27,071 nt of DNA from Diphasiastrum complanatum (Eukaryota > Streptophyta > Lycopodiopsida > Lycopodiales > Lycopodiaceae): positions 1 to 27,071 of the forward strand of contig MU836562.1 in NCBI GenBank assembly GCA_029204225.1. Reading direction: 5' to 3'. Below, in pieces: positions 1-10,254 of the stretch. Both the position numbers and the translations under genes were made by a program. The number at the start of each line of letters is the position of its first letter. Positions within the stretch are counted from its first letter, which is position 1. The notes under the pieces were generated by a model, which had not been told where the DNA came from, ran no database searches, and saw only the letters and a list, made by a program, of their open reading frames with translations.

Positions 1-16
1 AACATCTACGATCCGA

Positions 17-960
17 GTGCAGTGCAGCCCTGACTCCCAATCATACGGTGATCATGTGGTTCCTAGCTGGATTACCATGAAGCATCAGAAGAGAACTAAA
101 ACGATGGAGCAGTACGCTACTCTACAAGAAGCTATGGAAGATGCCATCAAGGAAGAGGATGAGGGATCTGACGACGAATATCCTTCCACCCACACTCCTA
201 CTCCCTCGATTGCATCATCATCATCAAACGCATCGCATCTATCCACAAATTGTTGTTGGAGAAAAGGACAAAATTACACAAACAAACAGATGGAGCAACT
301 TACGATGCAGTTTTGAACAGAAACTGAAGGCCTTACAAGGAACTATAGCAGTAACTCCACATCAACCTGACCAACCCAGCTGCAGTATCCGTGACGAGAA
401 AATGTATGGTGTTCTGTATGCACACTCAAAACCATACAGCAACGAGTGTCCAGTCCTAAAGCAAAATCGTGAGACTGACACATAGATTCCGCCATCTTTG
501 CAATCAACATCGCACGATATGACATTTTGCCCTTTAACCCCAAGGTTGTTCAACAGAAGAGAAGTCCTTATCAGACTTCTTATCCTTATCATCAAGGGGC
601 ACCTAACGAGGCACCAAGGTACGGCGCACCCAATCAACCACAATGCATGGCCTTAACCTGCTCCACCAGGGCCAGCCAATCACAAGTGGCCCATGTAAAC
701 CTGACAACAGCAGAACAAGAAATACAAATGTCACCTCAACCTGAGCAGCAACAGTGGTATGGACCAAGATGAACCATTAGGATCCTGCCATACATGAATA
801 TGTTTCGGCCTAAGCACTCAAACTCAACGTCAAGGTGAAGAAATTACGGCTGCTACGGGTGCGACGAGGGACACAGATTGCAGAATGTCCCTAACAAAGG
901 ACAATATACAAACTCCTGTCGAGATTGCGGTTATGGACACTGTTTCAAGAATTGGTCCAG
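17..960 (+). pseudogene. Decayed Gag-like polyprotein fragment with zinc-knuckle remnants
   Basis: Open stretches in shifting plus-strand frames read like one old retroelement Gag. An acidic, Ser/Thr/Pro-rich segment (about 100-240) is followed by a short stretch with MEQLTMQ, then Cys/His clusters. One runs from the Cys codon at 381 to ECPVL near 450. A Pro/Gln-rich linker (about 530-770) contains a decayed knuckle near 655-690. A pair follows at 851-955: CYGCDEGH with its last Cys lost, then CRDCGYGH with Trp where the last Cys should be. Repeated CCHC knuckles after a low-complexity region are typical of retroelement or pararetrovirus nucleocapsids. No protease, integrase or RT motif was found downstream. 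Several stops and frameshifts make it non-functional. The 5' part lies outside the window. Family assignment (Ty3-like Gag) is a guess. Confidence 0.45.
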
Positions 961-1239
961 TTTAAACCTGGGACCATGCACCTCTATATCTCATTTTCAT
1001 ACAACAGCTATATAGGTAGATCCATCCACATGGACGATAAACCTATTTGGCACCGCAAAGCTGATGACGATCTCATGACAGATCATACAATTGACCGTCC
1101 AAGGCCAGCCAAGGGAGGTCACTATCATTCAGAGACGGATATCATGATAGGACAGATGCATTAGCAACTATTGACCTGCCAAGCGATGTAATATGAATCA
1201 GATCCAGAACTGAATACATCTTCATCCAAATGTTACACT

Positions 1240-2222
1240 ATGGACTACAACCAATCACATTGGGTGAATATGATAAACGTAGCATGGCTGTCAGCGGAGC
1301 CGATTGAGAACCCAGTGGACGATGATCTAGTCCCTTGGAAACATGCTCTAACTTATAATAAGAAGATTGAGCTGACTGATGAACAAGTCCTACACCACAT
1401 GGACCCAGATCGTACGAAACCAAGAAGGTACCTAGAGGGTCCCCGAATGATATCTGCCAGCTTGGCCTTCCGAAGACCGAAATCCGTGGAGGAGAACATC
1501 AATGAATTTTTATCCAAATATCTCCATGAGTCATCAAGAGAACGGTTGGCAATTATCATTCTTCAGCTCAGACCATCAAGGGGAAAAGAACTGCAACCTT
1601 ACTCGCCCTCCAACCGACAACCGGAGTGGCGACAACAGTTATTTGAGAGAGACCTTGCGGCCATCAGGGCTTACGTGACAAGTTCGCAACAATTATGGGT
1701 AAACGCGCACTTCCTGCCTTGTCCAAGAAGATCCAAATGGGTGGAATGCGGCACTCCTCTGGACCAGATCACACTCAACAATTTCAACTGGGCCATCATC
1801 AAATCCGAATATGGGTGGACAACGGATGTAGACGCCAAAAGGGCTCACTCCACATTCGTCAATCACTACATCAATTGCCCCGACCCCACAGTCTGCGCGG
1901 CAGCCACTTACGCCCGGGACTTGGGAATATTTAATGGGCATTGAAACAAAATGGGATGATTTCCTTTGATCCAAATAAGGCGCTCGCTTCCGACAAAGTC
2001 AAAGACCAGCTGCCAGTTGCTCGCGTATATTACCGAGTTGGATTCCTTGGAGATCCCTGGACGAAACGATTCCAAGCATGGGTGGATCAGGAATGGCTGA
2101 TAGGAGGTCACAAGTCCTTCCACACGCCAAAGGACTCGAAGAAACTGGACCGTCTCAACTTCATGGAAGACGTTACTAGATATCTCATCCACCAGAGGCG
2201 GTCCAAGAGAACGCTCTACTAA
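1240..2222 (+). pseudogene. Unrecognised protein remnant, two frames joined by a frameshift
   Basis: A 234-codon open frame (1240-1944) is followed in another frame by 1941-2222. The second piece starts exactly where the first stops, so I read them as one coding region of about 325 residues broken near 1940. Codons look coding-like and GC content is higher than in the flanks. I recognise no domain and see no transmembrane segment. The first part is mixed charged/hydrophobic with Cys near its end (NCPDPTVC). The end is basic (HQRRSKRTLY). It lies downstream of the zinc-knuckle remnant on the same strand, so it may be part of the same retroelement or viral polyprotein. Several AATAAA signals follow the stop. 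The ATG at 1240 may not be the true start. Confidence 0.4.
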
Positions 2223-2384
2223 ACCGGCAGAGTACCGAGGGACCGGCACTACTTCAGGCCGTGGGTCCTATTGGGGGTATTCCCAACAAAGTGTAAATTA
2301 ATAAAATCCTCCAATAAAATGTGTTGCGAGGGCATGGCATCCTACGTGTATAAGTCCATGTCCCAATGAGCACGCAGTTGAAGT
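2223..2384 (+). terminator. AT-rich 3' flank with clustered AATAAA poly(A) signals
   Basis: AATAAA occurs at 2300-2305 and 2313-2318, and more copies occur just after 2385, within about 200 bp of the stop at 2222. This fits a 3' end for the upstream decayed unit. AT-rich plant DNA makes such hexamers common, so the call is weak. Confidence 0.3.
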
Positions 2385-2900
2385 TGTAAATAAAATAAAC
2401 TTGACTTGGGCCTTGTAATTAAAATAAAACTAGAGGCCCAATGTCATTTTTAAACTTAGAGTTCACTTTTTAGAGTTGGGTCCAAATTGGGACTCACATG
2501 AATCTTGTGATTTCTACTGTACTTTTTGTGGACCCTTGGATCAAGTTGGGTCCAAGATGAATTGTTAGGATCATTGTGAATATTAGCCAATAAGATTGAG
2601 GGGCAAGGGTCTTCCCCATTTTATAAAAAGGCACCATTTGTACACTATTTCCATGCTCAATGAGAAGGAGGAAACTCTACCATTTTTGGAAGAGAAGCAT
2701 CCTCATTTGCTATTCACTACTTGCTATTGCTCTTGGTTGTGTTTTCTCTTGCTTTCTATTTCCATATTTATTGTTTGCCAATAGTGAATGTTTTTCCATT
2801 AGCAAGCATAAGGAGCATTTGAGCTAACCTCCACCCTCACTCTCTTTCTCTCTCTTTCTCTTCTCTTCTCAATCTCTTCTTCTCCATTCCTTCCCTTCAA
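2385..2900 (+). repeat. Putative diverged 5' LTR of the copia-type element at 2.4-5.9 kb
   Basis: Short collinear matches relate this segment to the sequence after the polypurine tract at 5396. Both begin TG and reach ACTTGA within about 20 bp. Both have AGGCC(C)AAT followed by an A(A/G)ACTTAGAG block about 60-75 bp in, a TGAAT(T)GTTAG block about 172-175 bp in, and a TATA box about 240-250 bp in (2622 here). A pyrimidine-rich tract follows (2838-2890). Identity is low and the 3' border is not visible. No tRNA-complementary binding site is seen downstream. It could be unrelated AT-rich DNA. Confidence 0.35.
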
Positions 2901-3128
2901 CCAAACTATGATGAATGATAGTGCAGAGGAGTAGAGTTAAAGAAGAGTAGTATAGTGGTGAGTAGAGTTAAGGGAGAAAGTAGAAAATTAGCTAAAAGTA
3001 GCATCTATGCATAGTTAGGCACCTATCCAGTTATCTAACCTTTGTTGACAGGCGAAAGGGCTATACTACGAAAGATCTTCGACCCCACATAGATACCACC
3101 TGAAAATTGCTCCTCTTTTCCATAGATT

Positions 3129-4145
3129 ATGAGCCACATAGACTCGACCTTGCCTCTCAAAAACTTCTATTGTGGATTCAAAGGGCATTTTGCTAATGAA
3201 TGTTTGAAGAAACAAAGAGATAAAGGTAGCAAGCAAATCAACTTTACTACTAATGACAAGGATCTAGGTGGTTGTGATTATCTTTTGATGTGTTCTTCAA
3301 GTCCAATATCAAGTGGATGTGACAAAGATTCATGGTGGATTGATAATGGAGCTAGTACACACATGATTAGTCACAAGGAGTTCTTTACTTCTTTGATCAC
3401 TTATGATGGAGCCATGAAAGTGATTCACATGGCCAATGGTGGTGAGTGTGTGATTGAAGGTATTGGTTTTATTCCTATTTGTCTTTCTACTAATAGGAAA
3501 GCAAGACTTGATGGTGTTCTTTACATTCCTTCACTTTCAAAGAATTTGTTAAGTGTTGGTGGTCAAATGATAGATAAAGGATAAATGGTAAAGTTTGGTG
3601 GTGTTGCTTGTTTCATTACAAAGAAAGAAATCTTGGTTGCTAGGGGCAATAGACAAGGTAGACTTTTCAAGCCTGATGCTTTTGTTATGGCTAACAAAAA
3701 GGATGGAATGGAAAAGGAGGTTGGTCTCAATTTTCCAAAGTTCCCTTTTAGCATCAATAAGATTGGTGGATCTTATACAAAGTCTAACAAGCTTTCTTAT
3801 GCTAGATCTAGGTCAAGATCTATGCTTCTTGAAGATGTTCATCTTTGTGCTAACTTGGCTAGCTCTGATGATAATGATGGTTCTTCAATAGTTCTTCATG
3901 CCAAGTGCAAGCGTGCAAAAGGTAAGGAAAGAACTAACTTCATCAATGGAAGTGATGAAGGTTCTTCCTTGGAAAAGATTGTTGCTAATGATTTCTTTTC
4001 TCATATGGAAAAAGATGTTGCTAGGTGCATTCATGAAGGAGATGACTCTTCTACATTTTTTGTGATGAGTCCAAGAAATTCATTTTTGCAGCAAGTGGAG
4101 TCACATGTCTTCATAAAGAGAGGAGATCAATTGGTTCTATCATGA
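3129..4145 (+). pseudogene. Copia-type Gag zinc knuckle and protease, then non-homologous tail
   Basis: One frame runs from 3129 to 4145 with a single internal TAA at 3582-3584. The N-terminus has a CCHC knuckle with its first Cys replaced by Asn (NFYCGFKGHFANEC). A copia protease follows: DSWWIDNGASTHM, where the usual DSGA/DTGA active site reads DNGA, and the typical block SLSKNLLSVG. The TAA falls where family members have an aromatic residue, and homology continues past it (ITKKEILVARG, GRLFKPD). After about 3690 the frame stays open to 4145 but no longer resembles the integrase that should follow. It becomes a Ser/Asp-rich, charged sequence I do not recognise. Upstream Gag capsid is missing. 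It is a dead Gag-Pro copy. Confidence 0.75.
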
Positions 4146-5241
4146 GACTTGGTGAGGGAGATAGTCACAAGTCAATAAGAAGAGAAGTATGTGAAAAGTC
4201 CAAATTAGGATGTACTTTGAATGATGTCATTGTGGATGATAGTGAGGAAGAATCATTATCATATGAGTCATTACCTAAAACATTGAGTAGAAGTTCTTGT
4301 TTCAAAATAGAGAGTACTTCAATCATCCTTATGTTGAAGGTACTAATCATTTTTTTCATGGCTTCTAATGTTTTTGAGGTTTCTACTTCTTATGATGCAA
4401 TCATTAAGAGGGAGTCTTATGAAGGAAAACGGAAGACTGGTTCTTGGGAAGATCCAAGGCATGGATCTCACATCTCTTCATCAACTCAAAGGATTCTATG
4501 ATTGTGAATTGATCACTCATGATCAAAATGGCAAAAAGTTGGTTGGAGAAGACTACATGGAGCAAATCGAGAGGCAATTTTTTCAAGACAAGGGAGATCT
4601 CATTGGTGAGCTTATTGAGATTTGTTAGGACTCAAGAGGGCTAGATTTATTAGGTTTGATACTCATCTTCACCTATTTTACTTCATGTTTGATGGAAAGT
4701 TTGGAATCTATCTTTTGATTTGTGATGGTGGCATTGTTTTCACATCAAGCATTGATGAGATCTTGTTGGATCTAGATCATATGTTTGAGAGGGAGTATTT
4801 CTAGAGTTGTTCAAGTTCACTTTATACCTTCTATCTCATGTTTGAGCAATTTCATGCGGATGTGTGCAAATTGTCAAGATATGTCAAACTAGCAACATTG
4901 GTTTGCATCATTTTGATGTTGGAGTTGTACTAGCATTCTTGGATGGATTTGCTGATGGAAATGAAGGTTTTGGAGGTTCATTATGTCACTCATTAATGGC
5001 CAAGTCATCAAGTGTTGACGATATCTCATTCATGGAGTTTTATGGTGGAGACATATCAAGAAAGGACAAAGTTGGAGGAGACAAGCAAGCAAATGGCCAT
5101 TACTCACATTTATTGTTTGGTTGCTGTAATTTTTCAAAGAGTTCAAAGTTTGAAACATGGAGGAATCATTTCATTTACATTCTATTTGGTTCTTCATGTT
5201 CTAGTCACATCTTGACATGTAAAATTGATGTAAGTAAATAG
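4142..5241 (+). pseudogene. Unrecognised decayed coding stretches inside copia-type element
   Basis: Several plus-strand open stretches (4142-4501, 4368-4628, 4622-4804, 4864-5241) overlap in different frames, as expected of a coding region with accumulated frameshifts. They occupy the place where integrase, reverse transcriptase and RNase H should be, but no HHCC, DDE, YVDD or RNase H motif is visible. The first is acidic/Ser-rich with a hydrophobic stretch (ILMLKVLIIFFMA). The element is therefore probably a non-autonomous derivative that carried other sequence instead of pol, or a rearranged copy. I cannot name the protein. Confidence 0.4.
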
Positions 5242-5383
5242 TGAAGCATTCAATTTGGACACTATTCTCTACATCAGTCATGGAAAATACTTTAGAACAT
5301 TAGAAAGAAGATCTATACTTAGGATGGAGATCATTATAAAGTTGGATCAAAGTAGTATGGTTAAAACTATGCCAAAACTAGTT

Positions 5384-5395
5384 GAAGAGGGAGCG
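5384..5395 (+). other. Polypurine tract of the 2.4-5.9 kb element
   Basis: The purine-rich string GAAGAGGGAG lies directly before a TG dinucleotide at 5396. This is the arrangement where plus-strand DNA synthesis primes at the border of a 3' LTR. It follows the end of the decayed coding region, as expected. Confidence 0.55.
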
Positions 5396-5900
<505 letters not shown>

Positions 5901-6099
5901 AATAGGGTACTGTTATTGTATGGAATGCAATTTTATTTTATCATATATTTGATGTTTGATCAAATTATTCTTGAGTTTGTATCTCTTTCATTGAGTAGAT
6001 GGTGATTTTTCTACATTGGCAATGTTGTATGTTTTGTTGTCTTTCTAACCAAAGATCAAGGGATGATTTTGGATCTTAATGATTTGAAATTCTTCACAA

Positions 6100-6952
6100 T
6101 TCAGAATCATTGAACATATCCATAAATTGTTGAGTTCCCGGTAAAGTAGCTATGGTTTGTGGGGGTGAGGCGGCTTGAGCAGGGCGAGTCGGGAATGACA
6201 ATCTCGCTACATACCCGTCAATGACTCTGTGAGCTGGATGCTTGGCGGGAGGATTCATATGTGGCTAGGACTGACTCAGCACAAAATCCATGGATCTTAT
6301 TATCAAGGTACGAGGCGGCTAAGGATGACAAAAGAGAGCCAGCAACAAACCGTTGCTTCCCCAAAAACCATTTTGTACCAGTCATAAGGTTCTCAGGGTC
6401 CCTGACCTAACTTATAGTTAGATTCTACTAGACGATGGAGGATCCGAGATGAGATCTTGTCCTTTTTGAGGTTGCCAACCATCAAGAAGTTGTTCTCAGT
6501 AACCGTGGGCAGTAGCCTGTAGGGCTGAATCTCTGATGGCCTCTACCAGGTAACCGTTATTGGTCCAATACAACTCTGTGGCAGTGTCCATGAAAGGCTT
6601 TATGATATTTTTGGCATGTTGTGGTTTGGTAAAGGGTGTGTCCCTGAAGAAATTCCTATGGTTGCAAGGGCGGCTTCAGTAACTCGCACCTTGTGGGTAG
6701 CTCCTTGGTAGGTGATTTAAAACTTGGATTTTCTCTCATTTCAAGTGCTAATGCCCATGGTAATAAATTCCATATTGATTTTTCTTGAAAAGACACGCTC
6801 ATGGGGATACCCATTGCCATGAGCAAGGGCTCAACAAGGGTCATCCACTCAGCCACCCTGCTTGTCCTCGGAAGAACCATGAGATCCGTTGTAGTCGGAA
6901 CATCACGATGAATCACATATCGAGGTGAATGACTGGTATCAGTAGACGACAT
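6100..6952 (-). pseudogene. Unrecognised degenerate protein gene with intact-looking start region
   Basis: From an ATG at 6952-6950 in good context (ACCACCATGTC) the minus strand is open for 98 codons to 6656. It then continues coding-like in a second frame (about 6660-6510, including FMDTATELYWTNNGYL), a third (about 6510-6400), and again to about 6200 (including SYLDNKIHGFCAES). I read this as one protein of roughly 280 residues broken by at least three frameshifts or stops. It begins with a Ser/Thr-rich leader and then a helical, hydrophobic central part. I recognise no family. A virus- or retroelement-derived Gag/coat-like protein is possible given its surroundings, but this is inference. 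GC content is higher than in flanking DNA. Downstream is Pro/Ser-rich and decayed. Confidence 0.45.
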
Positions 6953-7090
6953 GGTGGTAAAAGGTAGAAACTGAAATCAGAAAAGACTTAAGAGTGAATC
7001 AGGCTGTAAGAAAGTATCGGAAAAGTTTTGTTGTGGGAAAAATTTTCAAGAGCTTCACTAGCACAAGTGGGAAATGAAATCGAATTCAGC

Positions 7091-7100
7091 CCTTTTATAC
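7091..7100 (-). promoter_or_regulatory. TATA box upstream of the minus-strand ORF at 6952
   Basis: The minus strand reads GTATAAAAGG here, about 140 bp upstream of the ATG at 6952. The spacing suits a plant or pararetroviral promoter with a short leader. No experimental or comparative support is available from the sequence. Confidence 0.4.
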
Positions 7101-7740
7101 TGAATTCTATGTGCATCCAATGCACCCCTCTTCAATGCAACACCACTTATATGAGCAATGATGTGATCCTTCATTGACAAATTTATCAAGGATAATGCTT
7201 TTTGTGTGCTCTTAATGTATGACCACATATTTGTAAGAGTGGTCGTTGTCCTTTGTTCTATAACTACGACAATGTTCCAAAGCTCTTTTCCATCAAAATT
7301 TTCAAACATTAAAGACATGCATAAATGCTCTAAGAAAAAAATAGAAGTGGAAGAGTGTCATATTGTAGATGTGTCATTGTCACTCAAAGGTTGGCTTTTC
7401 CTTCTATTCTGGTTGATCTTCTTCATAAAACAAACTAGAAATCGTAGTCTTTTATTGAGTGAAGCTTTCAAAATATTTAATTCCTATTTATAGTTGAATT
7501 CCCGAACCTCTCCAACTCCAGTAATAATATTTTATGCATGAGAATATAAAATCATCAATTGGAACAATGAATGTTATTACCTTTTATGTAATAAATTTTA
7601 AATTCAAAGAGCGTTACTTTATTTGAGCTAATTCAAAACATTTTACCTCGTACCTTGATAATGCGAATCCGTTGAGGTTGTCGCTTATGGAATGATAAAT
7701 ATGGCATTGTCACCAAAATATCTCCAATGCTCTATAGAAC
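7101..7740. other. AT-rich spacer, no recognisable gene
   Basis: Short open frames exist on both strands (7206-7493 plus, 7058-7318 minus), but neither has recognisable motifs and they overlap antisense to each other. The left border of the element A LTR may lie in the right part of this stretch. I could not place it because no second LTR copy is present. Confidence 0.4.
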
Positions 7741-8162
7741 ACCTGATCAGACAGATCTCAATTCTACTAACAAAGTGTGCAGTTTACTTTACAAAGGATG
7801 AGAAAGAAATGAACGCGAACTCGAAACATTTCTATTCGTGACCAACTCTCAAACACTCAAACTGAAGATATTCTCAAACTCACACAATCAGAGACACAAC
7901 AGTTAGATAAGACAACAAGAGATGTATATTGATGATTCAGATTCAGAGTTATAAAAATTCATTTTTGATCAATAGTTTCTTATTGTCTAAAATTGTCTAA
8001 AGTTGTCTCTTATTTTCGCATGCATATTCAATTAGAGCAAAAACTATTCTATTACTACTACATAGATCAGATACAAACCCAATTGAAGACACTGATATTA
8101 GTTTGATTTATTCAAACTTTCATCGTTTTCTCTGTGGAAGAATCATTACTATTTTTCCTACA
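7740..8162 (+). repeat. 5' LTR (right part) of copia element A
   Basis: The sequence ends in CA at 8162, one base before a perfect initiator tRNA-Met primer binding site, which marks the right end of a 5' LTR. A TATAAAA core lies near 7951 (GAGTTATAAAAATTC). The left border is not identified: no matching 3' LTR is found in the window, and 7740 is only a nominal start. Confidence 0.5.
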
Positions 8163-8280
8163 GTGGTATCAGAGCATACGGAATTAAAGCTGATACAGTG
8201 GTATCAGAGCATACAAGTTCAAAGCTGATACAGTGATATCATAACGAATCAGAGTCGATACAGTGGTATCTTTGCATCCC
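8161..8280 (+). other. Tandemly repeated primer binding site (tRNA-iMet) of element A
   Basis: TGGTATCAGAGC at 8164-8175 is the standard copia site complementary to the 3' end of initiator tRNA-Met. It sits in a 35-bp unit that repeats. Units start at 8161, 8196, 8231 and 8261, each beginning CAGTG(G/A)TATC, and the first three end in (C/G)TGATA or TCGATA. Units 1 and 2 have an intact binding site, unit 3 is shortened to 30 bp and mutated (GTGATATCATA), and unit 4 keeps only TGGTATC. Only the first unit touches the LTR end at the expected place. Confidence 0.85.
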
Positions 8281-8342
8281 TCTCAACATTCTTCATACAT
8301 CCATCAGCAAGCCGCTATCTAGAGGTTACTCAAAAATAGAAG

Positions 8343-9230
8343 ATGTCGTCAATCAACAATATTTAGGCTAAGATCATTACAATCTTGGATCCAGAAGGTT
8401 CAAACTACTTTATTTGAAAATTAAAGACTTCACTCTTATTAAAGAGCGAAGGTCTATGGAAATGAGTAGAACCAATTGAGGAGAAGCCAATAGCTACTCC
8501 TGGCAAAGAACCTCGAGAATGGAGTTTAAAAAATGACAAAGCTATAACAATTATTGTGTCTTCAATACATGACAATATAATGCTAGATCTTACATCAATT
8601 TCAAACACAAAGGATTTTTGGAAAGAATTGCAAACAAAAAATGAGACTCGATCTCGTAATCAGATCATGTTCTTGAAAGAACAATTAACTTACCTACAGT
8701 GGGACGGCAAAGACCTGAACACATTCGTGCGAAAGATTACAAATCTGTTTATTTCCTTACAGAATTCTGGTGCAGAAAATACAATTTCAAAGGAAAAACA
8801 ACTTAGTTATTTTCTTTGAGCCCTACCCAAGTCATTGCACACAACTTGAACCTTATTGGCGAAAGATGCAACAATGACACTTCAAAAGGCAATAGACGAA
8901 GTTAAAGAGGAAGTAGAAGTTCATGAACACTATGGTGACAATGGTGATTCCGAAAATGCTCTATTTACTCAGAAGAATAAATCTTCTTAGAAGTCTAAGT
9001 TTAAGAGGGAGTCATCTAAAAAGAACGAGTCTAAGACAAATGATCAACAATCTGAAAAACAACAGAAAATTTTTGGTGATAAGAAGATCTACAACAGATG
9101 TAGAAGATCAGGTCACATAGAAGATAAGTGTTGGTTAAATCCAAAAATTGAATGCATTCATTATCATAAACGGGGTCATGCAGCAGTAAACTGTTATCAG
9201 AATCTTAGAAATAAAAAGGAGAAGAATTGA
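8343..9230 (+). pseudogene. Copia element A gag, with several stops
   Basis: Translation from the ATG at 8343 stays in one frame to 9228-9230, interrupted by TAG at 8364, TGA at 8817 and a few other stops. The central part (KDFWKELQTKNETRSRNQ, then WDGKDLNTFVRKI) has the usual copia Gag (UBN2/retrotrans_gag) pattern. Two C-terminal zinc knuckles are present, each with one Cys changed to Tyr: YNRCRRSGHIEDKC and CIHYHKRGHAAVNC. A Lys/Glu/Gln-rich linker precedes them. Gag would package the element RNA in cytoplasmic virus-like particles. This copy cannot. The frame is well preserved apart from stops, mostly transitions. Confidence 0.8.
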
Positions 9231-9360
9231 AGCGAACCTTCATATTCAAACTATGTCAAAGACAAAGCATAATGCTCTAGAGCAACAAAAGACATGGTGA
9301 CAAAAAAACTCAGCAACTTATGTTAGTGCTGATCTATGTTGTTCATCTAATTCAATTCAA

Positions 9361-9490
9361 GAAGTAGTACTTGATTCGGGAGCCACCTCACATATTGTTT
9401 TCTCGAAACAAATTTTTTCTGAGTATCGTCATTGGGTGATGCAAAGTACTTCATAATGTTTATTGATGACTTTAGCAAGTTCACTGTGGT
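9361..9490 (+). pseudogene. Element A protease start fused to integrase core by deletion
   Basis: The protease active-site block VVLDSGATSHIVF begins near 9367. About 20 codons later, after a frame change near 9440, it gives way to YFIMFIDDFSKFTVVYF, the first catalytic-Asp region of copia integrase. The rest of the protease and the HHCC zinc domain (normally well over 100 residues) are absent, so there is an internal deletion. At about 9490 homology switches to another copia family (fragment B). Confidence 0.75.
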
Positions 9491-10254
9491 ATACTTTATC
9501 CTTGTACTTCGGCCAAAGATGCTTGGGATACTCGCAAGCCAACATCTCTCATGAGAAAGAAGACTTTATTGCAAGTGATGGAGAATGCTCACTTATGGCA
9601 TCAAAATCCTCCTCTTCCACCTTCAAGATGGATGACTCTTGGTATATTGATAGTGGAGCATCTTCACATATGTGTAGCTCCAAGGACTCCTTTTCAACTA
9701 TTATGCCTTATGAAGGAATCAAGAAGACCATATTTTTGCAAGTGATCAAGAGTGCAAAATTGAAGGAGTAGGGACTATTCCCTTGAAGCTTGCATCATCA
9801 AAAGTTCTATCTCTTCAAGAGGTTCTTTTTGTTCCCAAGATTACAAAGAATCTTATAAGTGTTGGCAAATTACTTGATGGTGGCCTTGATGTCAATTTCC
9901 ATATTGACAATTGTGTACTCAAGAAGGATGGTGAGATCCTTGCATATGGATCTAGATATGGAGGAATCTACAAATTAAACCTAAGAGAGAGTGCAAAATA
10001 TCTTGAGGTTGCTTATGTATCAAAGTCTTCAAAGTAGGATGATCACACAAGATGCACATTTCTTCTTTCTTCAAGATTTATGGTGCATGATTATTTCCTA
10101 TTATTCAAAGCATATGCTGAGATGGAATTCTAATTGAAGATCAAAGCTTTGAGGAGTGGTGGAGCTCTTGGAAGAAATACACCATATGAAGTATTATTAT
10201 TGAAGCCTAAGGTTGATTACCTTAGTGTCTTTGGAGGTTCTTTCTTTGCACATA
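9490..10254 (+). pseudogene. Copia fragment B: protease and integrase pieces (left part)
   Basis: It carries a second, different copia protease. DDSWYIDSGASSHMCSSKDS lies around 9630-9690. After a single frameshift near 9738 comes the normal continuation to KITKNLISVGKLLDGGLDV, and the frame stops at 10035-10037. Integrase pieces follow: DDHTRCT with DYFLLFKAYAEME (10039-10130), then a deletion, then a C-terminal block, TPYEV and VDYLSVFGGSFFAH. Element C interrupts this last block at 10254. Catalytic regions are missing, so it is inactive. No LTR belonging to B is seen at its left end. Confidence 0.75.
10250..10254. other. Left target-site duplication of element C (ACATA)
   Basis: ACATA directly precedes the left LTR and is repeated exactly at 15598-15602 after the right LTR. 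Five-base duplications are the rule for copia-type integration. Confidence 0.9.

Noticed and set aside
4142-4145. ATGA overlap of stop and start codons resembling translational coupling
   Set aside because: Coupled overlaps are a bacterial or viral feature. Here both frames are decayed retroelement remnants and the overlap is most likely chance.
8161-8280. Regular short repeats that might suggest a CRISPR-like array
   Set aside because: The unit is the retrotransposon primer binding site, adjacent to an LTR end, with no spacers of constant length. The DNA is plant nuclear.
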